Counted from the first letter of the stretch, positions 1-6,364 are shown. The stretch: DNA of 7,711 nucleotides from an uncultured Clostridia bacterium (GCA_945971755.1 CAMFPJ010000068.1:1-7711), one strand, 5' to 3'. The notes: a model not told the origin generated them from the letters alone. Numbers and translations: made by a program.

Positions 1-23
1 TTATGTAATCAAAGTAAAATTTG

Positions 24-57
24 GATCCCGACAGTTTATGTCGGGATTTTTTATTTT
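24..57 (+). terminator. Intrinsic terminator of an upstream gene outside the window
   Basis: A perfect 9-bp inverted repeat, ATCCCGACA at 25-33 and TGTCGGGAT at 39-47, encloses a 5-base loop (34-38). It is followed by a T-rich run to about 57. This is a classic Rho-independent terminator reading left to right. It most likely ends a gene lying just outside the window and insulates the azlCD promoter immediately downstream. The A-rich stretch before the hairpin is too broken to argue for efficient termination in the other direction. Confidence 0.88.
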
Positions 58-61
58 AATG

Positions 62-90
62 TTTACAAAAAGGGTATTATTTTATATAAT
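62..90 (+). promoter_or_regulatory. Predicted sigma-A promoter for azlCD
   Basis: A -35 box TTTACA (62-67) and a consensus -10 box TATAAT (85-90) are separated by 17 bases, the ideal spacing. Transcription would start near 97, leaving a leader of only about 15 bases that contains the azlC ribosome binding site GAGGTG (101-106). The leader is too short for a riboswitch or attenuator, so any control is probably at promoter level. No clear operator palindrome is visible. Confidence 0.75.
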
Positions 91-112
91 ATCATCTTAT
101 GAGGTGTGAAAA

Positions 113-853
113 ATGAAGGATAAAACCGTAAAACTCAATAATCCGTTTCTTCGCGGAATGAAAGACGGAATACCTATAGGACTCGGCTATTTTGCAGTTT
201 CTTTTGCTATTGGCATTACTGCAAAAAAGATAGGTTTAGATGCTTTGCAGGGATTCTTTTTGAGCCTTCTTAATGTTGCATCAGCAGGTGAAGTAGCGGG
301 ACTTAATGCTATTGAAGCTGAAACTTCATTATTTACTCTTGCTGTTATTATTTTTATCACTAATGCGAGGTACCTTTTAATGAGTGCGGCGCTTAGTCAA
401 AAGTTTTCAGCCAAGACTCCGTTTTTTCACCGAATGTTAGTAGCTTTCGGCGTTACCGATGAACTTTTTGGACTCGGTGTGGCGTTTAACGGTTATCTTG
501 AACCGGCTTATATGTATGGGGCTTTTTTATCGTCGATTCCACTTTGGGCTATTGGTACCTCATGCGGAATTGTAGTCGGTAATGTTTTGCCTGAAATTGT
601 AGTTAACGCATTAAGCGTTGCAATTTATGGTATGTTTTTAGCTATTGTCATTCCACCGTGTAAAAAGAATAAAGTTATTACCGGCATTGTACTGTTTAGT
701 TTTGTATTAAGCTATATTTCAAAGTATATACCGTATTTTTCTGATCAGTCAAAAGAAAGCGTTAGAGTTATTGTTCTGACTTTGATTATATCCGGTGCCG
801 CTTCCGTTCTTTTTCCGATTTACGATAATGAGCAGGGGGAGAGCAATGAATAG
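113..853 (+). CDS. azlC: AzlC family branched-chain amino acid exporter, large subunit
   Basis: This is the larger subunit of the AzlCD (LIV-E, BrnFE-like) exporter, which in characterised relatives moves branched-chain amino acids or their analogues out across the cytoplasmic membrane. The 246-residue length fits the family. Visible family features are the N-terminal G-x-x-x-G-x-P-x-G-x-G-Y segment (residues 15-26), a second small-residue-rich helix with ASAGE (56-60), the NARYLLMSAALS segment (84-95) and TDELFG (115-120). Hydrophobic segments continue to about residue 235. GAGGTG at 101-106 lies 6 bases before the ATG and fixes the start. The stop overlaps the azlD start by 8 bases (ATGAATAG), so the pair is probably translationally coupled. 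The transported substrate cannot be read from the sequence; the family assignment is firm. Confidence 0.93.
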   Translation: MKDKTVKLNNPFLRGMKDGIPIGLGYFAVSFAIGITAKKIGLDALQGFFLSLLNVASAGEVAGLNAIEAETSLFTLAVIIFITNARYLLMSAALSQKFSAKTPFFHRMLVAFGVTDELFGLGVAFNGYLEPAYMYGAFLSSIPLWAIGTSCGIVVGNVLPEIVVNALSVAIYGMFLAIVIPPCKKNKVITGIVLFSFVLSYISKYIPYFSDQSKESVRVIVLTLIISGAASVLFPIYDNEQGESNE

Positions 854-1148
854 AATTTATGTATATATTTTTGTTATGGCTGCTGTCAGCTATGTGATTC
901 GTGTATTGCCGTTAGCTTTTATTCGTAAACCGATTACTAACAAATATATTAAATCTTTTTTATTTTACTTACCTTATGTTACATTAACAGTAATGACTTT
1001 TCCTGCGATAATCAGTGCTACCGGCAACAGCTTTTTGGGATATGCGGCACTAATAATTGGAATAATTTTAGCGATTTTAACTCAAAACTTATTTATTGTT
1101 GCAAGCGGTTGTTGTCTTATCGTTTTATTACTATCTTTTTTATTATAA
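846..1148 (+). CDS. azlD: AzlD family branched-chain amino acid exporter, small subunit
   Basis: This is a 100-residue, very hydrophobic protein of the AzlD family, the small partner of AzlC. The family pattern Y-x-x-R-x-L-P-L is visible near residues 16-23 (YVIRVLPL), followed by SFLFYLPYVTLTVMTFPA, which resembles the conserved fL-x-yvP-x-x-vl segment. About three to four membrane segments can be drawn. The ATG at 846 is preferred because AGGGGGAG (834-841) precedes it at proper spacing and because it gives the normal family length. An upstream in-frame start at 795 would add 17 residues with no good binding site. The gene overlaps azlC by 8 bases. No hairpin terminator is visible after it, so some read-through towards the pur leader is possible. 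Confidence 0.92.
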   Translation: MNRIYVYIFVMAAVSYVIRVLPLAFIRKPITNKYIKSFLFYLPYVTLTVMTFPAIISATGNSFLGYAALIIGIILAILTQNLFIVASGCCLIVLLLSFLL

Positions 1149-1221
1149 AAATAGACAAAAACCGGCACAAAATCTCCGTTAAAATTATGAAAGAAAACAC
1201 CCTTAAATACTCCTAAAATCC

Positions 1222-1251
1222 TTGACTATTACTTCGTTATTATGGTATAAT
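1222..1251 (+). promoter_or_regulatory. Predicted sigma-A promoter of the purine operon
   Basis: TTGACT (1222-1227) and TATAAT (1246-1251) are separated by 18 bases. A TG dinucleotide at 1243-1244 sits just before the -10 box, similar to an extended -10. Transcription would start around 1257-1260, about 12-15 bases before the first base of the riboswitch aptamer. The RNA leader would therefore be about 150 bases long before the purE start codon. No convincing palindromic repressor site is seen; the visible control is in the RNA. Confidence 0.8.
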
Positions 1252-1271
1252 TTTTTTGTAAATGAAGTAAG

Positions 1272-1350
1272 GTTCTTTGCGACTGACGGAAGTATAGTGG
1301 AGCACCACAGAGGAGCAAGGAATATATATACTTTTGCCGACCGTCTGGGC
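1272..1350 (+). promoter_or_regulatory. ZTP (pfl) riboswitch aptamer controlling the pur operon
   Basis: The stretch carries the conserved layout of ZTP/ZMP riboswitches. P1 pairs TTCTTTGC (1273-1280) with GCAAGGAA (1315-1322), with one G-U. GACTGACGG (1281-1289) follows P1. P2 pairs GTGG (1297-1300) with CCAC (1305-1308). The second domain is GCCGACCGTCTGGGC (1336-1350), where GCC (1336-1338) pairs with GGC (1348-1350). The pseudoknot is exact: GACGG (1285-1289) is the reverse complement of CCGTC (1341-1345). From memory this closely resembles the crystallised Fusobacterium ulcerans aptamer; I did not align it. The known ligand class is the purine intermediate AICAR ribotide (ZMP) and ZTP, which accumulate when 10-formyl-tetrahydrofolate is scarce. 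A purine operon with a transformylase is an expected target. Confidence 0.95.
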
Positions 1351-1396
1351 ACATTTAACCAAAACTTTCAGGTTAAGTGTGTCCTTTTATTTTTCT
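1347..1396 (+). terminator. Riboswitch expression platform: intrinsic terminator
   Basis: GGGCACATTTAACC (1347-1360) pairs along all 14 bases with GGTTAAGTGTGTCC (1371-1384), with two G-U pairs. The loop is 10 bases, and a T-rich run TTTTATTTTTCT (1385-1396) follows. The first four bases of the hairpin, GGGC, are also the conserved 3' end of the aptamer (P3 strand), so the folded ligand-bound aptamer and the full terminator cannot coexist. This predicts an ON switch: ligand binding weakens the terminator and lets polymerase enter purE. The hairpin ends just before the purE binding site, so the main effect should be on transcription, not translation. Confidence 0.92.
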
Positions 1397-1403
1397 GAGG
1401 AGG
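1397..1403 (+). promoter_or_regulatory. Ribosome binding site that fixes the purE start
   Basis: GAGGAGG lies 6 bases before the ATG at 1410 and directly after the T-run of the riboswitch terminator. It supports that ATG over the in-frame GTG at 1377. The GTG is inside the terminator stem, has no binding site and would add 11 residues (MCPFIFLRRFI) not expected in PurE. Confidence 0.85.
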
Positions 1404-1409
1404 TTTATT

Positions 1410-1907
1410 ATGAAAAAAGTCGGAATTGTAATGGGCAGCGACAGCGATTTACCCATTATTCAAAAATGTGTTGATATGTTAAATACCCTTGGAGTTCAGT
1501 ACACTGTTCATGTGTATTCTGCACACAGAACCCCTGAAGAAGCAGCGGCTTTCACTAAATCTGCCAAGGAGAACGGCTACGGCGTTATTATTGCGGCGGC
1601 GGGTATGGCGGCGCACCTTGCAGGCGCTATTGCCGCAAATACGACTTTACCCGTAATCGGTATTCCTTGCAAATCGTCAGCTCTTGACGGTATGGATGCG
1701 CTTCTTTCTACCGTTCAAATGCCGACGGGAATTCCTGTTGCAACAGTAGCAATCAACGGCGGCGGTAACGCTGCTTTGCTTGCAGCCCAAATTCTTGCGC
1801 TTTCTGATGACTCACTTTCAGAAAAACTTCAGAATATGAGAGAAGAAAACAAGAAAAAAGTTCTCGCAAAAGATGCACAGATTTGTGCAGAATTTAATAA
1901 TCAATAA
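1410..1907 (+). CDS. purE: PurE, N5-carboxyaminoimidazole ribonucleotide mutase
   Basis: PurE makes 4-carboxy-AIR (CAIR) in de novo purine synthesis. Class I enzymes rearrange N5-CAIR made by PurK; class II enzymes carboxylate AIR with CO2. The 165-residue protein has the family's phosphate-binding start GSDSDLP (residues 9-15), the catalytic SAHRTP segment with His39, AAGMAAHLAGAIAANTTLPVIGIP, and the ALDGMDALLSTVQMPTGIPVATVAI segment. SAHRT suggests class I, which would need a purK not present in this window. The start at 1410 is chosen from the GAGGAGG site and normal family length. It is the first gene after the ZTP riboswitch and leads the operon, with 31 bases to purC. The late segment AINGGGNAALLAAQIL is a mild variant of the usual pattern and is not alarming. 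Confidence 0.96.
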   Translation: MKKVGIVMGSDSDLPIIQKCVDMLNTLGVQYTVHVYSAHRTPEEAAAFTKSAKENGYGVIIAAAGMAAHLAGAIAANTTLPVIGIPCKSSALDGMDALLSTVQMPTGIPVATVAINGGGNAALLAAQILALSDDSLSEKLQNMREENKKKVLAKDAQICAEFNNQ

Positions 1908-1938
1908 TTAAAGATAATATATAAGGAGTGTAAAAATC

Positions 1939-2649
1939 ATGGAAAAGACAGTTCAGCTTTATGAAGGAAAAGCCAAAAAGGTGTTTGCAACGGAGGACCC
2001 CGAATTAGTCATTGTTTCTTATAAAGATGATGCTACCGCTCTTGACGGTCTCAAGAAAGGTACAATTGCCGGCAAGGGTGCAATTAACAACCGTATGTCT
2101 AACTACCTTATGCAGCTTCTTGAGAAGAATGGTGTTAACACACATTTTGTTGAAGAACTTAACGATAATGAAACAGTTGTAAAAAAGGTGTCGATTGTTC
2201 CTCTTGAAGTAATTATAAGAAACATTTCAGCAGGTTCCTTTGCAAAGCGTTTCGGCGTTGAAGAAGGCATTGTATTTTCAGAACCTACAATCGAATTCTC
2301 ATATAAGAATGACGACCTTCATGACCCGCTTATGAACTCATATCACGCTCTTGCTCTCGGTATTGCAACCAAAGAAGAAATTAACACAATTAAGTCAATG
2401 GCATTTACTGTTAATGAAGTTCTCAAAGAATATTTTCTTTCTCTTGGTGTTAAACTTGTTGACTTCAAGCTTGAGTTCGGCAAGCTTTCTGACGGAACAA
2501 TAGTTCTTGCTGATGAAATCTCACCCGATACATGCCGGTTTTGGGATGCAGAAACAAACGAAAAGCTCGATAAAGACCGTTTCCGCAGAGATATGGGTGG
2601 GGTTGAAGACGCTTACAAAGAAATGATGCACAGAGTATTTGGTGAATAA
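1939..2649 (+). CDS. purC: PurC, SAICAR synthetase
   Basis: PurC joins CAIR and aspartate with ATP to form SAICAR, the step after PurE. The 236-residue length is that of the short bacterial form. Clear motifs are LYEGKAKKVF at residues 7-16 (nucleotide-binding start), SIVPLEVIIRNISAGS at 85-100, DDLHDPLMN at 125-133, LVDFKLEFGK at 173-182 and DEISPDTCRFWD at 192-203. The C-terminal KLDKDRFRRDMGGVEDAY segment completes the usual fold. AAGGAG at 1923-1928 precedes the ATG. It lies 31 bases after purE and 17 before purF, and is co-transcribed with both. PurB, needed to release fumarate from SAICAR, is not in the window. Nothing about the protein is odd. Confidence 0.97.
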   Translation: MEKTVQLYEGKAKKVFATEDPELVIVSYKDDATALDGLKKGTIAGKGAINNRMSNYLMQLLEKNGVNTHFVEELNDNETVVKKVSIVPLEVIIRNISAGSFAKRFGVEEGIVFSEPTIEFSYKNDDLHDPLMNSYHALALGIATKEEINTIKSMAFTVNEVLKEYFLSLGVKLVDFKLEFGKLSDGTIVLADEISPDTCRFWDAETNEKLDKDRFRRDMGGVEDAYKEMMHRVFGE

Positions 2650-2666
2650 TTCTCGGAGGTTAAATT

Positions 2667-4091
2667 ATGGGAGGATTTTTCGGAGTAGTTTCTAAAGAAG
2701 AGTGTCTGCTTGATGTTTTCTTCGGTGTTGACTATCACTCACACTTAGGTACACGCCGCGGCGGTCTCGCAGCATACGACAAAGAAATTGGCTTACAAAG
2801 AAAAATACACAACATTGAAAATGCTCCTTTCCGTACGAAGTTTGAACATATTTTTGAGGAAATGAAAGGCACTTCTGCAATCGGTTGTATCAGCGATACA
2901 GACCCACAGCCGCTTCTTATTCGTTCAAGACTTGGAACATTTGCAATTTGCACCGTCGGTATTGTAAACAATTCCGACTATTTGATTGATAAATACTTAA
3001 TTAATGATAACGGTCACTTTGATGCAATGACAGGTGGTAAGGTTAATTCAAATGAACTTGTTGCTGCGTTAATAGGGCTTAAGGATAACTTCAAGGACGG
3101 AATTGAATTCGTTCAAAGTGTAATTGATGGAACTGCTTCAATTTTATTGCTTACTGAGGAAGGTTCAATAATTGCCGCAAGAGATAAAAGTGGCAGATTA
3201 CCTGTTCAAATCGGAAAAAATGATTTAGGATTTGCGATTTCTTTTGAATCTTTTGCCTATGAAAAGCTCGGTTATGAATTTGTTAAAGAATTAGGACCCG
3301 GTGAAATTGTTGAAATAACTACAGACGAAATCATACAGTTGAAAGAGCCGGGAAAAAAGAAGAAAATTTGCTCATTCCTTTGGAGTTATTACGGTTATCC
3401 GACTTCAACTTACGAAGGCGTTAATGTTGAAAAAATGCGCTATGATAACGGCAGAATCATGGCTGAAACCGATATGAAATCAGGCATTTGCAATGATGTT
3501 GATTATGTAGGCGGAGTGCCCGATTCCGGCACACCGCACGCAATCGGTTATTCTAATCAGAGTGCCATTCCTTTTGCAAGAGCGTTTATCAAATATACGC
3601 CTACTTGGTCAAGAAGCTTTATGCCTGCAAATCAGGCAGAAAGAAATAAAATCGCAAAAATGAAGCAGATTCCCGTTAAAGAATTGATTGTGGGAAAAAA
3701 CCTTCTTTTTGTTGATGATTCTATCGTTCGCGGAACTCAGCTTAAAGAGACAGTTGATTTTCTTTATGAAAGCGGAGCAAAATCTGTTCATATGCGTTCT
3801 GCTTGCCCGCCTATTATGTATGGCTGTAAATACCTTAATTTTTCTCGTGCCACAAGCGAAATGGAGCTTATCGCAAGGCGTGTTATTATGGAACTTGAAG
3901 GTGAAGAGGGCTTCAAATATATTGAAGAATATTCAGACGCTACAACCGAAAGAGGTAAAAAACTCAGAGCAAACATTTGTGAAAAACTTCATTTAGCATC
4001 ACTTGAATTCCAAAGTCTTGACGGAATTATTAAGGCAATCGGTCTTCCCGAAGAAGAACTTTGCACATATTGTTGGAACGGAAAGGAATAA
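2667..4091 (+). CDS. purF: PurF-like amidophosphoribosyltransferase with a degenerate glutaminase site
   Basis: PurF normally converts PRPP and glutamine to phosphoribosylamine, the first committed purine step, using an N-terminal Cys glutaminase and a C-terminal phosphoribosyltransferase. This 474-residue protein keeps both domains in length. The transferase part is convincing: CSFLWSYYGYPTSTYEGVNV (from residue 235), GVPDSG (283-288), the PRPP motif VDDSIVRGTQ (349-358), and cysteines 235, 387, 466 and 469, matching the Fe-S ligands of Bacillus-type PurF. The glutaminase part is altered. The start reads MGGFFG where MCGxFG is expected, so the nucleophile is Gly. RRGGLAAYD replaces RGQESAG, AIGCISDTD replaces the GHxRYST region, and TVGIVNNSD replaces the AHNGN oxyanion loop. 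GGAGGT (2655-2660) fixes the start. It may use free ammonia or a partner's ammonia, or be regulatory; this is inferred. I recall similar MGGFFG proteins in other gut anaerobes. Confidence 0.9.
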   Translation: MGGFFGVVSKEECLLDVFFGVDYHSHLGTRRGGLAAYDKEIGLQRKIHNIENAPFRTKFEHIFEEMKGTSAIGCISDTDPQPLLIRSRLGTFAICTVGIVNNSDYLIDKYLINDNGHFDAMTGGKVNSNELVAALIGLKDNFKDGIEFVQSVIDGTASILLLTEEGSIIAARDKSGRLPVQIGKNDLGFAISFESFAYEKLGYEFVKELGPGEIVEITTDEIIQLKEPGKKKKICSFLWSYYGYPTSTYEGVNVEKMRYDNGRIMAETDMKSGICNDVDYVGGVPDSGTPHAIGYSNQSAIPFARAFIKYTPTWSRSFMPANQAERNKIAKMKQIPVKELIVGKNLLFVDDSIVRGTQLKETVDFLYESGAKSVHMRSACPPIMYGCKYLNFSRATSEMELIARRVIMELEGEEGFKYIEEYSDATTERGKKLRANICEKLHLASLEFQSLDGIIKAIGLPEEELCTYCWNGKE

Positions 4092-4094
4092 ATT

Positions 4095-5138
4095 ATGAAT
4101 AACAATTCTAAATCAGACGTTTACGCAGCCGCAGGTGTTGATATTACAGCCGGTTATAAGGCGGTTGAACTTATGAAAAAACATATTGCTACCACTATGA
4201 CGTCAGGCGTTTGCTCTGATGTTGGCGGTTTTGGCGGGCTTTTTGAGCTTGATATGACAGGTATAACAAAGCCTGTGCTTGTTAGCGGTACTGACGGTGT
4301 TGGTACAAAGCTCAAAATAGCTTTTTTGATGGACAAGCACGATACGGTAGGCGTTGACTGCGTTGCGATGTGTGTTAACGATATTATTTGCTGCGGTGCA
4401 AAACCTTTGTTCTTCCTTGACTACATTGCTTGCGGCAAGAACATACCTGAAAAAATTGCAGATATAGTTAAAGGTGTTTGTGACGGTTGTGTTCAGTCAG
4501 GCGCAGCACTTATCGGCGGCGAAACAGCAGAAATGCCGGGTTTCTATCCAATTGATGAATATGACCTGGCAGGTTATTGCACAGGCGTCGTTGATAAATC
4601 AAAAATTATTGACAACAAATCAATGCGTGAAGGCGATGTTATTATTGCACTCGCTTCAAGCGGTGTTCACTCAAACGGCTTCTCACTTGTAAGAAAAGTA
4701 TTTGACGTTGAAAATTCTGATATTAAATCACCCGTAGCAGAGCTTGGCGGTAAGTCAATCGGTGAAGCGCTTTTAACACCTACAAAGATTTATGTAAAGT
4801 CTGTACTTGCACTGCTTGATGAGGTTAAAGTTAAAGGTATTTCACATATTACAGGCGGCGGCTTCTATGAAAATATTCCGCGCAGTATTCCTGATGGTTT
4901 ATGTGCAAAAATCAACCGTGCTTCTGTTAAAGTATTGCCGATTTTCGAACTTCTCGCAAAAACAGGAAATATCACGGAAAGAGATATGTTTAACACATTT
5001 AATATGGGCGTCGGTATGAGCATTGTAGTATCTGAAGAGGATGCTGAAAAGTCATTGGAAATTCTTAAAGCAAACGGCGAAGACGCTTACATAATAGGTC
5101 AAATTATTAAATCAGAAAATAAAATTGAGATATGTTAA
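4095..5138 (+). CDS. purM: PurM, phosphoribosylformylglycinamidine cyclo-ligase (AIR synthetase)
   Basis: PurM closes the imidazole ring, converting FGAM to AIR with ATP. The 347-residue length matches the family. Motifs in order are YAAAGVDITAGYKAVELMK (10-28), GTDGVGTKLKIA (65-76), GVDCVAMCVNDI (86-97), GAKPLFFLDYIACG (101-114), GGETAEMPGFY (141-151), the ALASSGVHSNGFSLVRK segment (185-201), HITGGGFYENIPR (251-263) and MFNTFNMGVGM (298-308). Together they are diagnostic of PurM and distinguish it from the related PurL and SelD. AAGGA (4083-4087) overlaps the end of purF, and the gap between genes is only 3 bases. At its 3' end the stop codon overlaps the start of the FNT gene in ATGTTAA, suggesting coupled translation. 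PurL, which supplies FGAM, is not in the window. Confidence 0.97.
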   Translation: MNNNSKSDVYAAAGVDITAGYKAVELMKKHIATTMTSGVCSDVGGFGGLFELDMTGITKPVLVSGTDGVGTKLKIAFLMDKHDTVGVDCVAMCVNDIICCGAKPLFFLDYIACGKNIPEKIADIVKGVCDGCVQSGAALIGGETAEMPGFYPIDEYDLAGYCTGVVDKSKIIDNKSMREGDVIIALASSGVHSNGFSLVRKVFDVENSDIKSPVAELGGKSIGEALLTPTKIYVKSVLALLDEVKVKGISHITGGGFYENIPRSIPDGLCAKINRASVKVLPIFELLAKTGNITERDMFNTFNMGVGMSIVVSEEDAEKSLEILKANGEDAYIIGQIIKSENKIEIC

Positions 5139-5740
5139 AACAAACAGTTAACGGTGTGTTTGCAGGTATTCTAATCTCTATTGGCGGAGCGGTTTATCTC
5201 TCGTGTGATAATAAATATGTTGGTGCGGTGCTATTCTCGGTTGCACTTCTCTGCATTTGTTACATGGGTTATTCTCTTTATACAGGAAAGATTTGTTATA
5301 TACCTGAAAAGCACACAAAAGATGAAATTTCAATATTACTTACCGGACTTTTAGGAAATGTAACAGCAACAACAATTTGCGGTTATGCTTTAACCTATGC
5401 AATACCTAAGCTGAAAGAAGCCGCATTAGCTTCCTGCACTGTAAAGCTTGAACAAAATTTTTTGCAAACGGTAATCAGAGCAGTATTTTGCGGAATACTT
5501 ATTTACCTGGCGGTTGACATTTTCAAAAAACACAAAACACCTTTGGGAATTATCTTCTGTATTCCTGTTTTCATTTTGTCAGGCTATGAACATTCGGTTG
5601 CAGATATGTTCTATTTTGCTGCATCGGGAATTGTATCTTTGAAAGCTTTTGTATTCATTTGGCTTGTGATTTTAGGCAATACAATCGGCGGAATGTTAAT
5701 TCCGTTACTGTCGCTTTTAGGAGGCAAGAAAGATGCTTAA
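5132..5740 (+). CDS. Compact formate/nitrite transporter (FNT) family channel inside the pur operon
   Basis: FNT proteins are pentameric membrane channels for small monovalent anions such as formate, nitrite and hydrosulfide. This 202-residue protein has six hydrophobic segments at about residues 6-25, 28-51, 64-92, 112-131, 136-166 and 170-196. The family signatures are present: LYTG after the second helix (49-52), LLGN in the third (73-76), SGYEHSVADMF in the fifth (150-160) and LGNTIGG in the sixth (181-187). His154 matches the central pore His of FocA-type channels. It is shorter than FocA (about 280 residues), with trimmed termini and loops. Its start overlaps the purM stop (ATGTTAA), with only weak upstream GAG pairing, and its stop overlaps the purN start (ATGCTTAA). 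Placement next to formyl-using genes points to formate as substrate; that is inference. Hydrosulfide or nitrite remain possible. Confidence 0.88.
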   Translation: MLKQTVNGVFAGILISIGGAVYLSCDNKYVGAVLFSVALLCICYMGYSLYTGKICYIPEKHTKDEISILLTGLLGNVTATTICGYALTYAIPKLKEAALASCTVKLEQNFLQTVIRAVFCGILIYLAVDIFKKHKTPLGIIFCIPVFILSGYEHSVADMFYFAASGIVSLKAFVFIWLVILGNTIGGMLIPLLSLLGGKKDA

Positions 5741-6344
5741 GAAAAAGGCAAAAATAGCCGTACTCGTTTCGGGGGGCGGCACAAACTTGCAGGCATTGAT
5801 TGATGCACAAAATAACGGAATAATTGTAAGCGGTCAAATTGACCTTGTGATTTCAAACAAAGAGGGCGCTTTTGCTCTTACAAGAGCGAAAAATGCAAAT
5901 ATAAAAACATATACCGTTCTCAAAAAAAAGCTTGGCTCACAGGAAAACTTTGAGAATGAAATAATCAGAATTCTTGATGAAAACGAAATCGATGTTATTG
6001 TCCTTGCAGGCTTTATGTCAATTTTAAGTGAAAAATTTACTTCTCGTTATGAGAAGAGAATTCTTAATGTGCATCCGTCGCTTATTCCCTCATTTTGCGG
6101 TGAGGGTTTTTATGGACTGCATGTTCACGAAGCCGCACTAAAAAAGGGAGTGAAGGTTACGGGTGCAACAGTTCATTTTGTAAATGAAATACCAGACGGC
6201 GGTGAAATTATTATGCAAAAAGCAGTTGATGTTGAAGACGGCGACACTCCGGAAATTCTACAAAAGAGAGTTATGGAAAGAGCTGAATGGATAATTCTTC
6301 CCGCATCTACGGAAAAAGTATGTAAAGAAATCATTTCAAAATAA
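5733..6344 (+). CDS. purN: PurN, phosphoribosylglycinamide formyltransferase (GART)
   Basis: PurN transfers the formyl group of 10-formyl-tetrahydrofolate to GAR, giving FGAR. The 203 residues match the family. SGGGTNLQALID (13-24) is the phosphate-binding start. VIVLAGFMSILS precedes ILNVHPSLIPSF, which carries the catalytic pair Asn112 and His114. VTGATVHFVNE and PDGGEII follow, with Asp155 equivalent to the catalytic Asp of the E. coli enzyme. The FCGEGFYGLHVHEAAL loop is a clostridial-looking variant of the usual PG..A...A segment. AGGAGG (5719-5724) sits in the end of the FNT gene and the start overlaps its stop by 8 bases, so PurN translation is likely coupled to the channel gene. It is one of two formyl-donor-dependent enzymes in this operon and needs formate-derived one-carbon units when formate-THF ligase supplies them. 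Confidence 0.96.
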   Translation: MLKKKAKIAVLVSGGGTNLQALIDAQNNGIIVSGQIDLVISNKEGAFALTRAKNANIKTYTVLKKKLGSQENFENEIIRILDENEIDVIVLAGFMSILSEKFTSRYEKRILNVHPSLIPSFCGEGFYGLHVHEAALKKGVKVTGATVHFVNEIPDGGEIIMQKAVDVEDGDTPEILQKRVMERAEWIILPASTEKVCKEIISK

Positions 6345-6364
6345 TTTATTGAGAGGAATATATT

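Noticed and set aside
795..845. Earlier in-frame start for azlD at 795.
   Set aside because: No ribosome binding site at that position; the added residues are azlC sequence read in another frame, and the 846 start gives the normal family length.
1261..1352. Guanine/adenine riboswitch, THF riboswitch or T-box as explanation for the pur leader.
   Set aside because: The purine aptamer's three-way junction and paired loops are absent, and there is no T-box motif. GACTGACGG plus GCCGACCGTCTGGGC with an exact pseudoknot is specific to the ZTP class.
1377..1409. GTG at 1377 as the purE start, giving an 11-residue N-terminal extension.
   Set aside because: It lies inside the riboswitch terminator stem, lacks a ribosome binding site, and encodes residues not expected in PurE. 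GAGGAGG before the ATG at 1410 is decisive.
2703..2705. Cys13 of PurF (in KEEC) as an alternative glutaminase nucleophile exposed by removal of a propeptide, as in B. subtilis PurF.
   Set aside because: Cys13 is followed by LLDVFFG and not by G-x-F-G, and using it as residue 1 puts the FFG segment far too close to the N-terminus. Gly2 in MGGFFG fits the canonical register. The other glutaminase motifs are also lost.
3688..3996. Plus-strand 102-codon frame inside purF and similar frames inside purM and purO.
   Set aside because: They are out-of-frame readings of strongly conserved genes, without binding sites or recognisable domains.
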